Below are positions 1 through 6,815 of a DNA stretch of 6,988 bases, in pieces. Origin of the DNA: Gammaproteobacteria bacterium (GTDB lineage Bacteria > Pseudomonadota > Gammaproteobacteria > SZUA-152). The notes below the pieces were generated by a model. It had not been told where the DNA came from. It saw only the letters and a list, made by a program, of their open reading frames with translations, and made no database searches. Made by a program: the position numbers and the translations under genes. Location: positions 1-6,988 of the forward strand of contig JAUWLO010000109.1 in NCBI GenBank assembly GCA_030613605.1. The letters run 5' to 3'. Numbering within the stretch: the stretch's first letter is position 1; the number at the start of each line of letters is the position of its first letter.

Positions 1-143
1 TGATCCACATCTTTATTGGGTGCACTGTCTCGGGCGAAACCATAACGGTTATGTGGCAGGGAGCCACAGGCGCTGAGTAGCAGACTGCTGGTCAGTAGTA
101 CCAGTAGTAAAGGAACAGTTTTAGAAAATAGCATACGGCGCAT
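1..143 (-). CDS. rlpA: RlpA family septal-ring/peptidoglycan-binding lipoprotein, N-terminal part (cut by window edge)
   Basis: Only the first 47 codons are present; the gene runs off the left edge. The visible protein begins MRRMLFSK, followed by a Leu-rich hydrophobic core (about residues 10-23) and a clear lipobox, LLLSAC, with the lipidated Cys at residue 26. It is therefore an exported lipoprotein, probably outer-membrane attached. The mature start contains an Asp-Ser-Ala-Pro stretch followed by a Lys-Asp-Val, resembling the region just before the double-psi beta-barrel of RlpA proteins. The barrel and SPOR domains are not visible. In Pseudomonas, RlpA is a lytic transglycosylase acting on denuded septal glycan strands and follows the SltB1/MltB gene, as here. 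The ATG at 141-143 was preferred over the in-frame ATG at 132-134 because it supplies the positive n-region; neither has an obvious Shine-Dalgarno. The gene lies 16 bp after mltB and is likely co-transcribed. Identification rests on the lipobox, the short mature match and synteny. Confidence 0.8.
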   Translation of the reverse strand, partial: MRRMLFSKTVPLLLVLLTSSLLLSACGSLPHNRYGFARDSAPNKDVD

Positions 144-159
144 AGGGAATACTGATGGG

Positions 160-1185
160 CTACCTGGTGGGTGCACGTTTTTCGATAATGGCCTGCCCCA
201 ACTGATAAACTGCCATGGCGTAAAGTGGGCTGTGGTTATAGCGGGTGATTACATAAAAATTATCGAGCGCCAGCCAATGTTCCCGGCCGGCTAATTTTTT
301 TAGTTCAATGAGTGCGCCCATTGAGTCTGGATTCAATTTTATTTTGGCAGTAACGCCGCGCTGGCGTAACTCCGCTACTGTGCTGTGTGGCTTGTAACCT
401 TTTTTTACGACAACCTGGATGTGATTACTGCCAACGATGGCCGGGACAACCACTTTTTTACCGGGCTGCCATTTGTGACGTTTGAAATAATTGGCGACGC
501 TACCAATAGCATCGCTGGTGTTGTTCCATAAGTCACGCTTACCATCGCCATCAAAATCCACGGCAAAGTTCCGGTAACTGCTGGAGATAAATTGTGCCTG
601 CCCCATGGCACCTGCGTATGAGCCTTTGACAGTTAGTGGGTCCAGTTTTTCTTCCCGGGCTAGCAACAGGTATTGCTCCAGTTCGCTGCGGAAAAATTTA
701 GCACGCTTGGGGTAACCAAATGCCAGCGTGGCAAGCGAGTCTAAAACGCGGTAACCACCTTTGTGTCTTCCATAGCGCGTTTCCACGCCAATAATGGCGA
801 CAATAATTTCCGGGGGGACACCGTATTCTTTTTCTGCGCGTTCGAGCGTTTTCTGGTTTTTATTCCAGAATTTCACGCCTTCTTTGATCCGTGTATTGGT
901 AACAAAAATAGGCCGATACTCAAACCAGGGTTTGCCTTCCGCCGGGCGGGTGATGGCGTCAATGATTGACTGCTTAAATTCTATTTTGGCGAATAATTTT
1001 TTGAGGTCTTTTTTATCAAAACCATGCTTCTTGCTGACCTCGTTAATAAAGTCATGAACGTCTTCCCTGTTTTCGAAATAATTTTGATCTACAGCTGCAA
1101 ATGCTGGCATAGCAAGCACAGCCAGCAAGCTGGCGAGAACTAAATGATGCGTCGAACGGTTAAACAAACGATAAATAAGTTTCAT
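160..1185 (-). CDS. mltB: Lytic murein transglycosylase B (MltB/Slt35/SltB1 family), apparently soluble periplasmic form
   Basis: A 341-residue protein that cleaves the MurNAc-GlcNAc bond of peptidoglycan to give 1,6-anhydro-MurNAc ends. Residues 1-30 form a signal peptide (basic n-region, hydrophobic core about 15-26, Ala-Phe-Ala before the cut at 30/31). It contains no Cys, so there is no lipobox, unlike E. coli MltB. The catalytic Glu is E135 in the motif GVETRYG. The substrate-cleft motif GAMGQAQFISSSYRNFAVDF lies at 192-211, and DFDGDGKRDL (210-219) matches the EF-hand-like calcium loop known from Slt35. The second half of the catalytic domain closes with TRYNHSPLYAMAV near residue 320. 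The ATG at 1183-1185 fits the signal peptide, but no clear Shine-Dalgarno precedes it. The gene follows rodA after a 60-bp AT-rich gap and precedes rlpA, as in Pseudomonas (sltB1-rlpA). Length and motifs are complete. Confidence 0.95.
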   Translation of the reverse strand: MKLIYRLFNRSTHHLVLASLLAVLAMPAFAAVDQNYFENREDVHDFINEVSKKHGFDKKDLKKLFAKIEFKQSIIDAITRPAEGKPWFEYRPIFVTNTRIKEGVKFWNKNQKTLERAEKEYGVPPEIIVAIIGVETRYGRHKGGYRVLDSLATLAFGYPKRAKFFRSELEQYLLLAREEKLDPLTVKGSYAGAMGQAQFISSSYRNFAVDFDGDGKRDLWNNTSDAIGSVANYFKRHKWQPGKKVVVPAIVGSNHIQVVVKKGYKPHSTVAELRQRGVTAKIKLNPDSMGALIELKKLAGREHWLALDNFYVITRYNHSPLYAMAVYQLGQAIIEKRAPTR

Positions 1186-1245
1186 AATGATTGTTGGTGA
1201 TCTCAGTATTTATAAAAAAGGTATAACAAAATTTATATTAAATGA
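1186..1245 (-). other. AT-rich rodA-mltB intergenic gap, possible internal promoter
   Basis: This 60-bp spacer is the longest gap inside the minus-strand cluster and is strikingly AT-rich compared with the flanking genes. Read on the minus strand it has a T-run (CTTTTTT) followed by TATAAA, which could act as a -10 element for mltB, but no acceptable -35 lies 16-18 bp upstream. No GC-rich hairpin precedes the T-run, so it does not look like an intrinsic terminator. I see no strong signal; mltB may simply be read through from rodA. Confidence 0.3.
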
Positions 1246-2385
1246 TTATCTGGGCAGTAACTTACGATGTGTGTGAATGGACATTAGGATACCGAAACCT
1301 GCCATCAGGGTCACCATGGATGTGCCGCCGTAACTTACCAGGGGTAGTGGTAAACCGACAACAGGCAGTAGACCAGTCACCATGCCGATATTAACGAATA
1401 CGTAAATGAAAAATGTCATTACCAGGCTTCCGGCTAACAGCCGAGAATAAGTATCCTGAGCTTGAGCAGCAATAATGAGACCGCGGATGATAACTAATAA
1501 ATAGGCGACGAGTAGCAGGACAATACCTAGCAGGCCAAATTCTTCTGCATAGGCGGCAAAAATAAAATCAGTGGATCGTTCAGGCAGGAAATTAAGCTGT
1601 GACTGGGTGCCGTTGAGCCAGCCTTTACCGTAAAGCCCGCCTGAGCCGATGGCAATTTTGGACTGGATGATGTGGTAGCCTGAGCCCAGTGGGTCTTGCT
1701 CCGGGTTTAAAAAGGTTAGTACGCGCTGTCGCTGGTATTCATGCATGGAGTGCCATAATACGGGCGCAGAGGCAGCGGCCAGCGCACCAAATCCAGCCAT
1801 AAGTTGCCACTGAATACCGGCGAATAACAGTACAAATACACCGGCGCTGGCTACCAGAATAGCGGTACCCAGATCAGGCTGTTTGATTATGAGTAAAGTC
1901 GGAACGAGGATCATCAAGCCAGCGACAAACAAACGCCGCATTTTGGGTGGCAACGCCTGTTCATTGAGATACCAGGCCACCATCATGGGCACAGCCAGTT
2001 TCATTATTTCGGAAGGCTGGAATCGGGCGATACCAATATCCAGCCAGCGTTGCGCACCCTTGCCGGTTTCACCAAACACCAAAACAGAGATCAGCAGCAG
2101 GATGCCAATAATGAAAATAGCCGGTGTCCAGCGTAATAATGTTGCTATATGGATCTGGGCGAGAGCCAGTAAAATAATGAAACCGATTAGCAGGCGTACT
2201 GCCTGTCGTTCAATGATATCGATGTTTTGTCCGCTGGCGCTGTAAAGCACAAACAGGCTGGTACCGGCCAGGGCCAGCAAACAAACCAGCAAGGGAATGT
2301 CGAGATGTAGGCTTTGCGCCAGTGTGCGTCGCCGACCACTCAGACCGTCTACGCGGCCATCCACGCGCGAATTTAGCAGGCTCAC
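1246..2385 (-). CDS. rodA: RodA (MrdB), SEDS-family peptidoglycan glycosyltransferase of the elongasome
   Basis: A 379-residue polytopic inner-membrane protein that polymerises lipid II into glycan strands during side-wall growth, working with PBP2. SEDS hallmarks are present: RFQPSE at 121-126, KQPDLGTA at 168-175, FLPERSTDFIF at 266-276 with D273 as the expected essential Asp, and the C-terminal GLPLPLVSYGGTS at 344-356. About ten hydrophobic segments are visible, and length is close to E. coli RodA (370). The start codon is GTG (2383-2385), overlapping the mrdA TGA stop by 4 bp (GTGA). It is well supported by an AGGGAGG Shine-Dalgarno 6 nt upstream, inside the mrdA coding end. The N-terminal cytoplasmic tail carries a small duplication (Arg-Val-Asp-Gly twice, residues 7-14). 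The overlap predicts translational coupling to PBP2, sensible for two subunits of one synthase. Confidence 0.97.
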   Translation of the reverse strand: MSLLNSRVDGRVDGLSGRRRTLAQSLHLDIPLLVCLLALAGTSLFVLYSASGQNIDIIERQAVRLLIGFIILLALAQIHIATLLRWTPAIFIIGILLLISVLVFGETGKGAQRWLDIGIARFQPSEIMKLAVPMMVAWYLNEQALPPKMRRLFVAGLMILVPTLLIIKQPDLGTAILVASAGVFVLLFAGIQWQLMAGFGALAAASAPVLWHSMHEYQRQRVLTFLNPEQDPLGSGYHIIQSKIAIGSGGLYGKGWLNGTQSQLNFLPERSTDFIFAAYAEEFGLLGIVLLLVAYLLVIIRGLIIAAQAQDTYSRLLAGSLVMTFFIYVFVNIGMVTGLLPVVGLPLPLVSYGGTSMVTLMAGFGILMSIHTHRKLLPR

Positions 2386-4277
2386 GAACCGCCTCCCTGT
2401 GCCGTGGCAGATTGTTCTTCCGCTAGACTTTCAATGTAGTGATCCATAATTTTTCGTGCGATTGGGGCCGCGACTGCGCCACCGCTGCCGCCATTTTCCA
2501 CCACGACAGCAATCGCAATACGCGGGTTTTCCACTGGTGCGAAACCGATAAACAGGGCGTGATCCCGCAGATGTTTTTCGATGTCTTCGGCCACGTATTC
2601 TTCGTCCTGTTTAATGCCAAACACCTGAGCGGTGCCAGTTTTGCCGGCAATTTTAAACTTGGCACCTTGACTGATACGACGGGCGGTACCGTGAGGGCTA
2701 TGCACGACCTTGGTCATGGCGCGAATAATATATTCCCAGTTGATTATGTTAACAATCGGCACCGCGATGTTGGGCGCCGCTGGCAGCCATACACGCTCAT
2801 TGCTGTCTGGATCTTCAGTAGCAGCAACCAGGCGAGGTCTGAGCTGCTGGCCATAAAGCGACAGGGCTGCAGTAGCCGAGGCAAGTTGCAAAGGAGTGGT
2901 TAGAGTAAACCCCTGGCCGATGCCAGTAATAAGAGTTTCACCCGGGTACCATGGCTGATGACGAGCTTTGCGTTTCCACTCCCGCGAGGGCATCAGGCCA
3001 GTGAGTTCGCCTGAGGTATCGATGCCGGTGAGATCATTAAAGCCAAAGGGTTCCATAAACTGGGATATACGATCTATGCCCAGGGTTAGGGCCAGGTCGT
3101 AGAAATAGACATCGCAGGATTCCACCAGGGCTTTGGTGAGGTCTACGGTTTTATGTCCCTGTTTTTTCCAGTCACGATATTTTCGATCATCGCCATCAAG
3201 CATGTACCAGCCCGGGCAATAAGTCGTCATTCCAGGCTGAATAAGCCCATATTCAAGCCCGGCCAGCCCAAAAAAAGGTTTCAGCGTGGAGCCAGGTGGG
3301 TAACGACCACGTAGGGCACGATTAAAAAGGGGCTGGTTGCGGGAATTTTGAAGTCCTTTGTATGTTTTGCTGTTAATGCCACCCACAAACAGGTTGGGGT
3401 CAAAGGTAGGCATGCTGACCAGAGCCAGAACATCGCCATTGATGGGGTCGATGGCGACTAGCGCACCATTGTCTTTGCCGAATGCGTTTTCGGCAATACG
3501 CTGCAGTTCGATATCCAGGCTCAGGTGAAGATTGAGGCCAGGTATTGGTGGTGTACTGTCCAGTGCTCGTAGTGTGCGGCCCTGAGCATTGGTTTCCACC
3601 TGTTCAATACCGACTTCGCCGTGCAACAAATCTTCGTAGAATTTTTCCAGTCCGGTTTTGCCAATATAGTTGGTGCCTTCGTAATTGGTTGGGTCGATTT
3701 GTTGAAGCTCACGCTCGTTAATGCGGCCAACATACCCCAGTGCATGAACGCCCAGGCTACCCTGCGGATAGTGCCGATAGAGGCGGGCGACAGCTTCAAC
3801 ACCGGTAAAACGATGCCGGTTAACCGCGAAGCGCGCGACTTCTTCGTCGCTAAGACGGGAGCGAAGTGAAACAGGTTTGTGACGTCGAGAGGCTTTTTTC
3901 AGGCGAACTTTGAAGGCCTGAATATCATCTTCGTTGATGGCAATAAGCTCAGCGAGTTGTTTGATGGTGTCATCCATGTCTTCGATTTGCTCTGGAACGA
4001 TATCCAGGCTGAAGCTGGGCAGGTTTTGGGCCAGCAGGACGCCGTTGCGGTCATAGATAAGACCTCGAGTTGGGGTGATAGGGCGAATATGAATCCGGTT
4101 GCGATCTGAGAGCACTTTATATGTGTCGTGCTCCAGTACTTGCAGGTTTACCAGGCGTCCCAGTAGCACGAGCATGAGTGCGATGGTGAGGATTAGCGCA
4201 AAAACTGCCCGGGTGGTGAATAGCCGCGTTTCACGGAAATGGTCCTTGAGGGTGTTGTTTGAGTTGTATAAAGCCAC
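2382..4277 (-). CDS. mrdA: Penicillin-binding protein 2 (MrdA), elongasome transpeptidase
   Basis: A 631-residue class B PBP (E. coli: 633) that cross-links peptidoglycan made by RodA. A short cytoplasmic tail with LKDHFRETRLF (10-20) leads into one membrane anchor (about 24-46), then the dimerisation/pedestal region with RGLIYDRNG (71-79) and the GKTGLEKFYED motif (206-216). The transpeptidase motifs are intact: SxxK at S330-K333 (PPGSTLKP), SxD at 387-389 (SCD) and KTGT at 546-549. C354, D369, H375 and C388 match the spacing of the zinc site I remember from Acinetobacter PBP2 (Asp, Asp, His, Cys), with Cys replacing the first Asp. The start is GTG at 4275-4277, 16 bp after the mreD stop, with no purine-rich Shine-Dalgarno in that gap. 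The conserved LKDHFRETR soon after it supports this start. The 3' end overlaps rodA by 4 bp. Confidence 0.97.
   Translation of the reverse strand: MALYNSNNTLKDHFRETRLFTTRAVFALILTIALMLVLLGRLVNLQVLEHDTYKVLSDRNRIHIRPITPTRGLIYDRNGVLLAQNLPSFSLDIVPEQIEDMDDTIKQLAELIAINEDDIQAFKVRLKKASRRHKPVSLRSRLSDEEVARFAVNRHRFTGVEAVARLYRHYPQGSLGVHALGYVGRINERELQQIDPTNYEGTNYIGKTGLEKFYEDLLHGEVGIEQVETNAQGRTLRALDSTPPIPGLNLHLSLDIELQRIAENAFGKDNGALVAIDPINGDVLALVSMPTFDPNLFVGGINSKTYKGLQNSRNQPLFNRALRGRYPPGSTLKPFFGLAGLEYGLIQPGMTTYCPGWYMLDGDDRKYRDWKKQGHKTVDLTKALVESCDVYFYDLALTLGIDRISQFMEPFGFNDLTGIDTSGELTGLMPSREWKRKARHQPWYPGETLITGIGQGFTLTTPLQLASATAALSLYGQQLRPRLVAATEDPDSNERVWLPAAPNIAVPIVNIINWEYIIRAMTKVVHSPHGTARRISQGAKFKIAGKTGTAQVFGIKQDEEYVAEDIEKHLRDHALFIGFAPVENPRIAIAVVVENGGSGGAVAAPIARKIMDHYIESLAEEQSATAQGGGS
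2392..2398 (-). promoter_or_regulatory. Ribosome binding site of rodA
   Basis: On the minus strand this reads AGGGAGG, a near-perfect Shine-Dalgarno, with 6 nt between it and the GTG start at 2385. It lies within the last codons of mrdA and encodes part of the Gly-rich C-terminus of PBP2. It decides in favour of the GTG start and the 4-bp mrdA/rodA overlap. Confidence 0.85.
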
Positions 4278-4293
4278 GAGTAGAAGTTGGAAC

Positions 4294-4782
4294 TCAGCGA
4301 ACGCGGTAAGTTCGTCGCAACCAGCGCATGCCTGTGAATATTACCGGCCACAGGAGCATGCTGGTTAGCGCGGGCAGCCAGTAAGACCAGGTTTCAGCCG
4401 ATTGGCTAAACGTACCCTTGATCCACAATGCCAGCATTAAATGCAGCAGGATAAGCAATAATACACTGGCAGATTGCTGCCAGATGGGAAAAATACGAAT
4501 ACGTCGATGTAGTCGAATGGCCAGGTAAGCCACAATGGCCAGGATCAGGGCGTTTTGCCCCAGCAGCGCGCCGCCGGCAACATCCAGCATCAGCCCGGCC
4601 AGCCAGCCAGCGCCTACCCCGACCCGGTCAGGTAAAGCAATACACCAGTAAATCAATACCAGCGTGACCCAGTCCGGGCGCAAATTCTGCGCCCAGTCAG
4701 GCAGGATGATCATGTGAGCAACGAGAGCGAAAACGAAGCTCATGACAATAACGCCGCCGCCATGATGTTGGGATACGTTCAT
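4294..4782 (-). CDS. mreD: Rod shape-determining membrane protein MreD
   Basis: A small polytopic inner-membrane protein of 162 residues, the same length as E. coli MreD, that works with MreC in the elongasome; its biochemical activity is not established. About five or six hydrophobic segments are visible (roughly 8-27, 38-50, 55-75, 78-91, 103-121 and 134-150). Family-like motifs are RPDWVTLVLIYW (35-46) and LDVAGGALLGQNAL (66-79), and the C-terminus is basic (RWLRRTYRVR). The ATG at 4780-4782 overlaps the mreC TGA in an ATGA arrangement, and only a weak purine stretch lies upstream, so translation is probably coupled to mreC. The stop lies 16 bp before mrdA. The assignment relies on motif resemblance, size and unmistakable context between mreC and PBP2. 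Confidence 0.95.
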   Translation of the reverse strand: MNVSQHHGGGVIVMSFVFALVAHMIILPDWAQNLRPDWVTLVLIYWCIALPDRVGVGAGWLAGLMLDVAGGALLGQNALILAIVAYLAIRLHRRIRIFPIWQQSASVLLLILLHLMLALWIKGTFSQSAETWSYWLPALTSMLLWPVIFTGMRWLRRTYRVR

Positions 4783-5675
4783 GGCTTTTCTGCCTGGCTT
4801 GCTGGGGTTGTCGGCGCTAATGCTGGTACAGAAGATTTTGCTGATATTTCGTCATGACGTGTCGGCCACACCAGCAGCACTTCTCGTGCCTTTTCCAGTT
4901 GCGCCGAGGGCATGGCAGTAATTACGGCGTAGGGCAGAGTGGGGTCTTTAATAACCTGCGTCACTGTGGCAACGGGATAACCTGTTGGGAAGCGTCCACC
5001 CAGGCCTGAGGTGGTGAGTAAATCACCTTCCATGATGTCCGCACTAATCGGCAAATAGGGGATATCCAGCTTATCAGCTGCACCAGTGCCCACGGCAATG
5101 GCACGTAAGCCGTTACGGTTTACCTGTACCGGGATGGCGTGATTGGCATCGGTAATTAGCATCGCAGAACTGGCGAACGGGCCGACATGGATGATTTGTC
5201 CCATGGCACCTTCGGCATCGACCAGCGGTTGTCCCAGATAGACTTCATCATTGCTACCCTTATTGATCAGGATCTGTCGAGTGAACGGTTCCAGACTAAC
5301 GGATAACAGTTCGCCGATGAGTATGCGCTCGCTGACCTTTTTGGAGGCCTGCAATAGTTCTCTCAGACGAAGGTTTTCGGCCTTGAGCGACTGGAATTTT
5401 TGCAGTTGAGCTTTATACAGGGTGTTCTGGATTTTGTATTTGCTATTTTCTTCCAGCAGGGTTTCACGGGATGAGAGGTTTTCACCAATCCAGCTGGAGG
5501 CAGATACTGGCAGATCAACCAGATACTGAAGTGGGTACACAATTACGGAGAGACCGGATCGCACACTCTCGAGATGTTGCTGACGATGATCCAGAGCCAT
5601 CATGACGATAGAGAGGATGGTCAACACCACCAGTCGGGTGGTGATGGATGGCCCCTGTATGAATAGCGGTTTTAT
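4779..5675 (-). CDS. mreC: Rod shape-determining protein MreC, with an apparent ATA start codon
   Basis: MreC is a bitopic inner-membrane protein that links MreB to PBP2/RodA and activates PBP2. From the ATA at 5673-5675 the product has 298 residues: a cytoplasmic tail (KPLFIQGPS, residues 2-10), a membrane segment (about 15-28), a coiled coil (about 68-108, rich in Glu/Lys/Leu), and the beta-rich periplasmic core (about 115-271). The core contains DANHAIPVQVNRNGLRAIAV (176-195) and LTTSGLGGRFPTGYPVATV (220-238). A Pro/Ala-rich tail follows. The first conventional start is GTG at 5628-5630 (283 residues), which would remove the whole conserved tail and begin inside the membrane helix, and has no Shine-Dalgarno. 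ATA sits where relatives have their initiator Met (Pseudomonas MreC begins MKPLF, from memory) and follows GGGAG by 7 nt. The mreB stop at 5706 is in the same frame. The 3' end overlaps mreD by 4 bp. Family identity is near certain; the start is inference. Confidence 0.93.
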   Translation of the reverse strand: MKPLFIQGPSITTRLVVLTILSIVMMALDHRQQHLESVRSGLSVIVYPLQYLVDLPVSASSWIGENLSSRETLLEENSKYKIQNTLYKAQLQKFQSLKAENLRLRELLQASKKVSERILIGELLSVSLEPFTRQILINKGSNDEVYLGQPLVDAEGAMGQIIHVGPFASSAMLITDANHAIPVQVNRNGLRAIAVGTGAADKLDIPYLPISADIMEGDLLTTSGLGGRFPTGYPVATVTQVIKDPTLPYAVITAMPSAQLEKAREVLLVWPTRHDEISAKSSVPALAPTTPASQAEKP

Positions 5676-5682
5676 TTTGCTT

Positions 5683-5687
5683 CTCCC
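5683..5687 (-). promoter_or_regulatory. Ribosome binding site of mreC, deciding an ATA start
   Basis: On the minus strand this reads GGGAG, followed by AAGCAAA (7 nt) and then ATA AAA CCG. Position and quality are those expected for a Shine-Dalgarno serving the codon at 5673-5675. It lies in the 30-bp mreB-mreC gap and is much too far (over 50 nt) from the GTG at 5630 to serve that codon. It is the main non-homology support for the extended MreC start. Confidence 0.7.
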
Positions 5688-5705
5688 GGAGGGGGCTACG
5701 CGAGA

Positions 5706-6758
5706 TTACTCGGTGGTAAAAACGTCAGTACCTGTTTCGTCGATCATCTCCAGCGCCTGGCCACCACCGCGCGCGACACAGGTGAGTGGATCATCAGCGA
5801 TAATAACCGGCAGGCCGGTTTCTTCCATTAGCAATCGATCCAGGTCTCTTAGCAGGGCACCGCCGCCGGTCAGTACCAGGCCGCGTTCTGCCACGTCGGC
5901 ACCAAGCTCCGGTGGTGTTTGTTCCAAAGCCGTTTTGACCGCACTGATGATGCCAGACAAAGGCTCCTGTAGGGCCTCAAGAATTTCGTTACTGTTGAGA
6001 GTAAAGCTGCGGGGAATGCCTTCCGCCAGATTGCGGCCCCGCACCTCAGTTTCGCGGACTTCATCGCCGGGATAGGCCGAACCGATTTCTTCCTTTATAC
6101 GTTCAGCGGTGGATTCGCCAATCAGGGTGCCGTAGTTGCGGCGCACGTAATTGATAATGGCTTCGTCAAATCGGTCACCACCAATGCGCACCGAGGCAGA
6201 ATAGACAATACCGGTGAGCGAGATGACGGCGACTTCGGTAGTACCACCGCCAATATCCAGCACCATGGAGCCGCTGGCTTCGTTAACGGGTAATCCAGCG
6301 CCGATGGCGGCTGCCATGGGTTCCTCGATCAGATACACCTCGCGGGCCCCGGCGCCTGCTGCCGATTCACGAATGGCGCGGCGCTCCACCTGGGTGGAAC
6401 CGCAGGGTACGCAGACCAAAACCCGTGGACTGGGGTGGAAAAATTTGAATTTGTCGGTATGCACCTTGTGAATAAAGTGCTGCAACATTTTTTCGGTGAT
6501 AGTGAAATCGGCGATAACGCCATCCTTCAGGGGCCGGATGGCCTGAATATTGCCCGGTGTGCGACCCAGCATACGTTTGGCCTCAAGACCAACGGCGGCG
6601 ATACTTTTTGGGTTGCCGGTGCCGCGTTCCATGCGGATGGCGACCACTGACGGTTCGTTGAGGACAATGCCCTGTCCCTTGACGTAAATCAGGGTGTTGG
6701 CGGTGCCCAGGTCGATGGACAAATCGTTGGAAAACAGGCCGCGTATTCGTGCAAACAT
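5706..6758 (-). CDS. mreB: Rod shape-determining actin homologue MreB
   Basis: A 350-residue bacterial actin (E. coli 347) that forms membrane-bound antiparallel filaments and steers side-wall synthesis. The N-terminus MFARIRGLFSND is the amphipathic membrane-binding stretch. Actin-fold nucleotide motifs are complete: phosphate-1 DLGTANTLIY (16-25), connect-1 region AIRPLKDGVIADF (73-85), the EEPMAAAIGAGLPV stretch (145-158), phosphate-2 DIGGGTTEVAV (168-178) and the adenosine motif LTGGGALLRDLD (296-307). The ATG at 6756-6758 gives the canonical start; only a distant weak purine stretch (AAGAG) precedes it. It is the first gene of the minus-strand cluster, transcribed from the divergent region shared with gatC, and stops 30 bp before the probable mreC start. 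I see nothing abnormal in the protein. Confidence 0.98.
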   Translation of the reverse strand: MFARIRGLFSNDLSIDLGTANTLIYVKGQGIVLNEPSVVAIRMERGTGNPKSIAAVGLEAKRMLGRTPGNIQAIRPLKDGVIADFTITEKMLQHFIHKVHTDKFKFFHPSPRVLVCVPCGSTQVERRAIRESAAGAGAREVYLIEEPMAAAIGAGLPVNEASGSMVLDIGGGTTEVAVISLTGIVYSASVRIGGDRFDEAIINYVRRNYGTLIGESTAERIKEEIGSAYPGDEVRETEVRGRNLAEGIPRSFTLNSNEILEALQEPLSGIISAVKTALEQTPPELGADVAERGLVLTGGGALLRDLDRLLMEETGLPVIIADDPLTCVARGGGQALEMIDETGTDVFTTE

Positions 6759-6815
6759 AATTTTATGGTGTGCTCTTGGTAATGGTTAATTGCCGTGACT
6801 GGATAAATTGCCGCT

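Noticed and set aside
1211..1245. Intrinsic terminator between rodA and mltB
   Set aside because: There is a T-run on the minus strand but no GC-rich hairpin in front of it, only AT-rich sequence.
1883..2245. Plus-strand open frame of 120 codons opposite rodA
   Set aside because: Antisense to conserved SEDS membrane segments, no Shine-Dalgarno or family resemblance.
2439..2903. Plus-strand open frame of 154 codons opposite mrdA
   Set aside because: It lies wholly antisense to the conserved PBP2 transpeptidase domain, has no recognisable motif, and its composition is explained by the codon usage of the real gene.
5628..5630. GTG as the true start of mreC
   Set aside because: It would begin inside the membrane segment, discard the conserved KPLF..GPS tail and lacks a Shine-Dalgarno; kept only as the conservative fallback.
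5602..6075. Plus-strand open frame of 157 codons opposite mreB and the mreC start
   Set aside because: Ser/Arg/Pro-rich low-complexity product typical of a shadow frame; mreB on the other strand is unambiguous.
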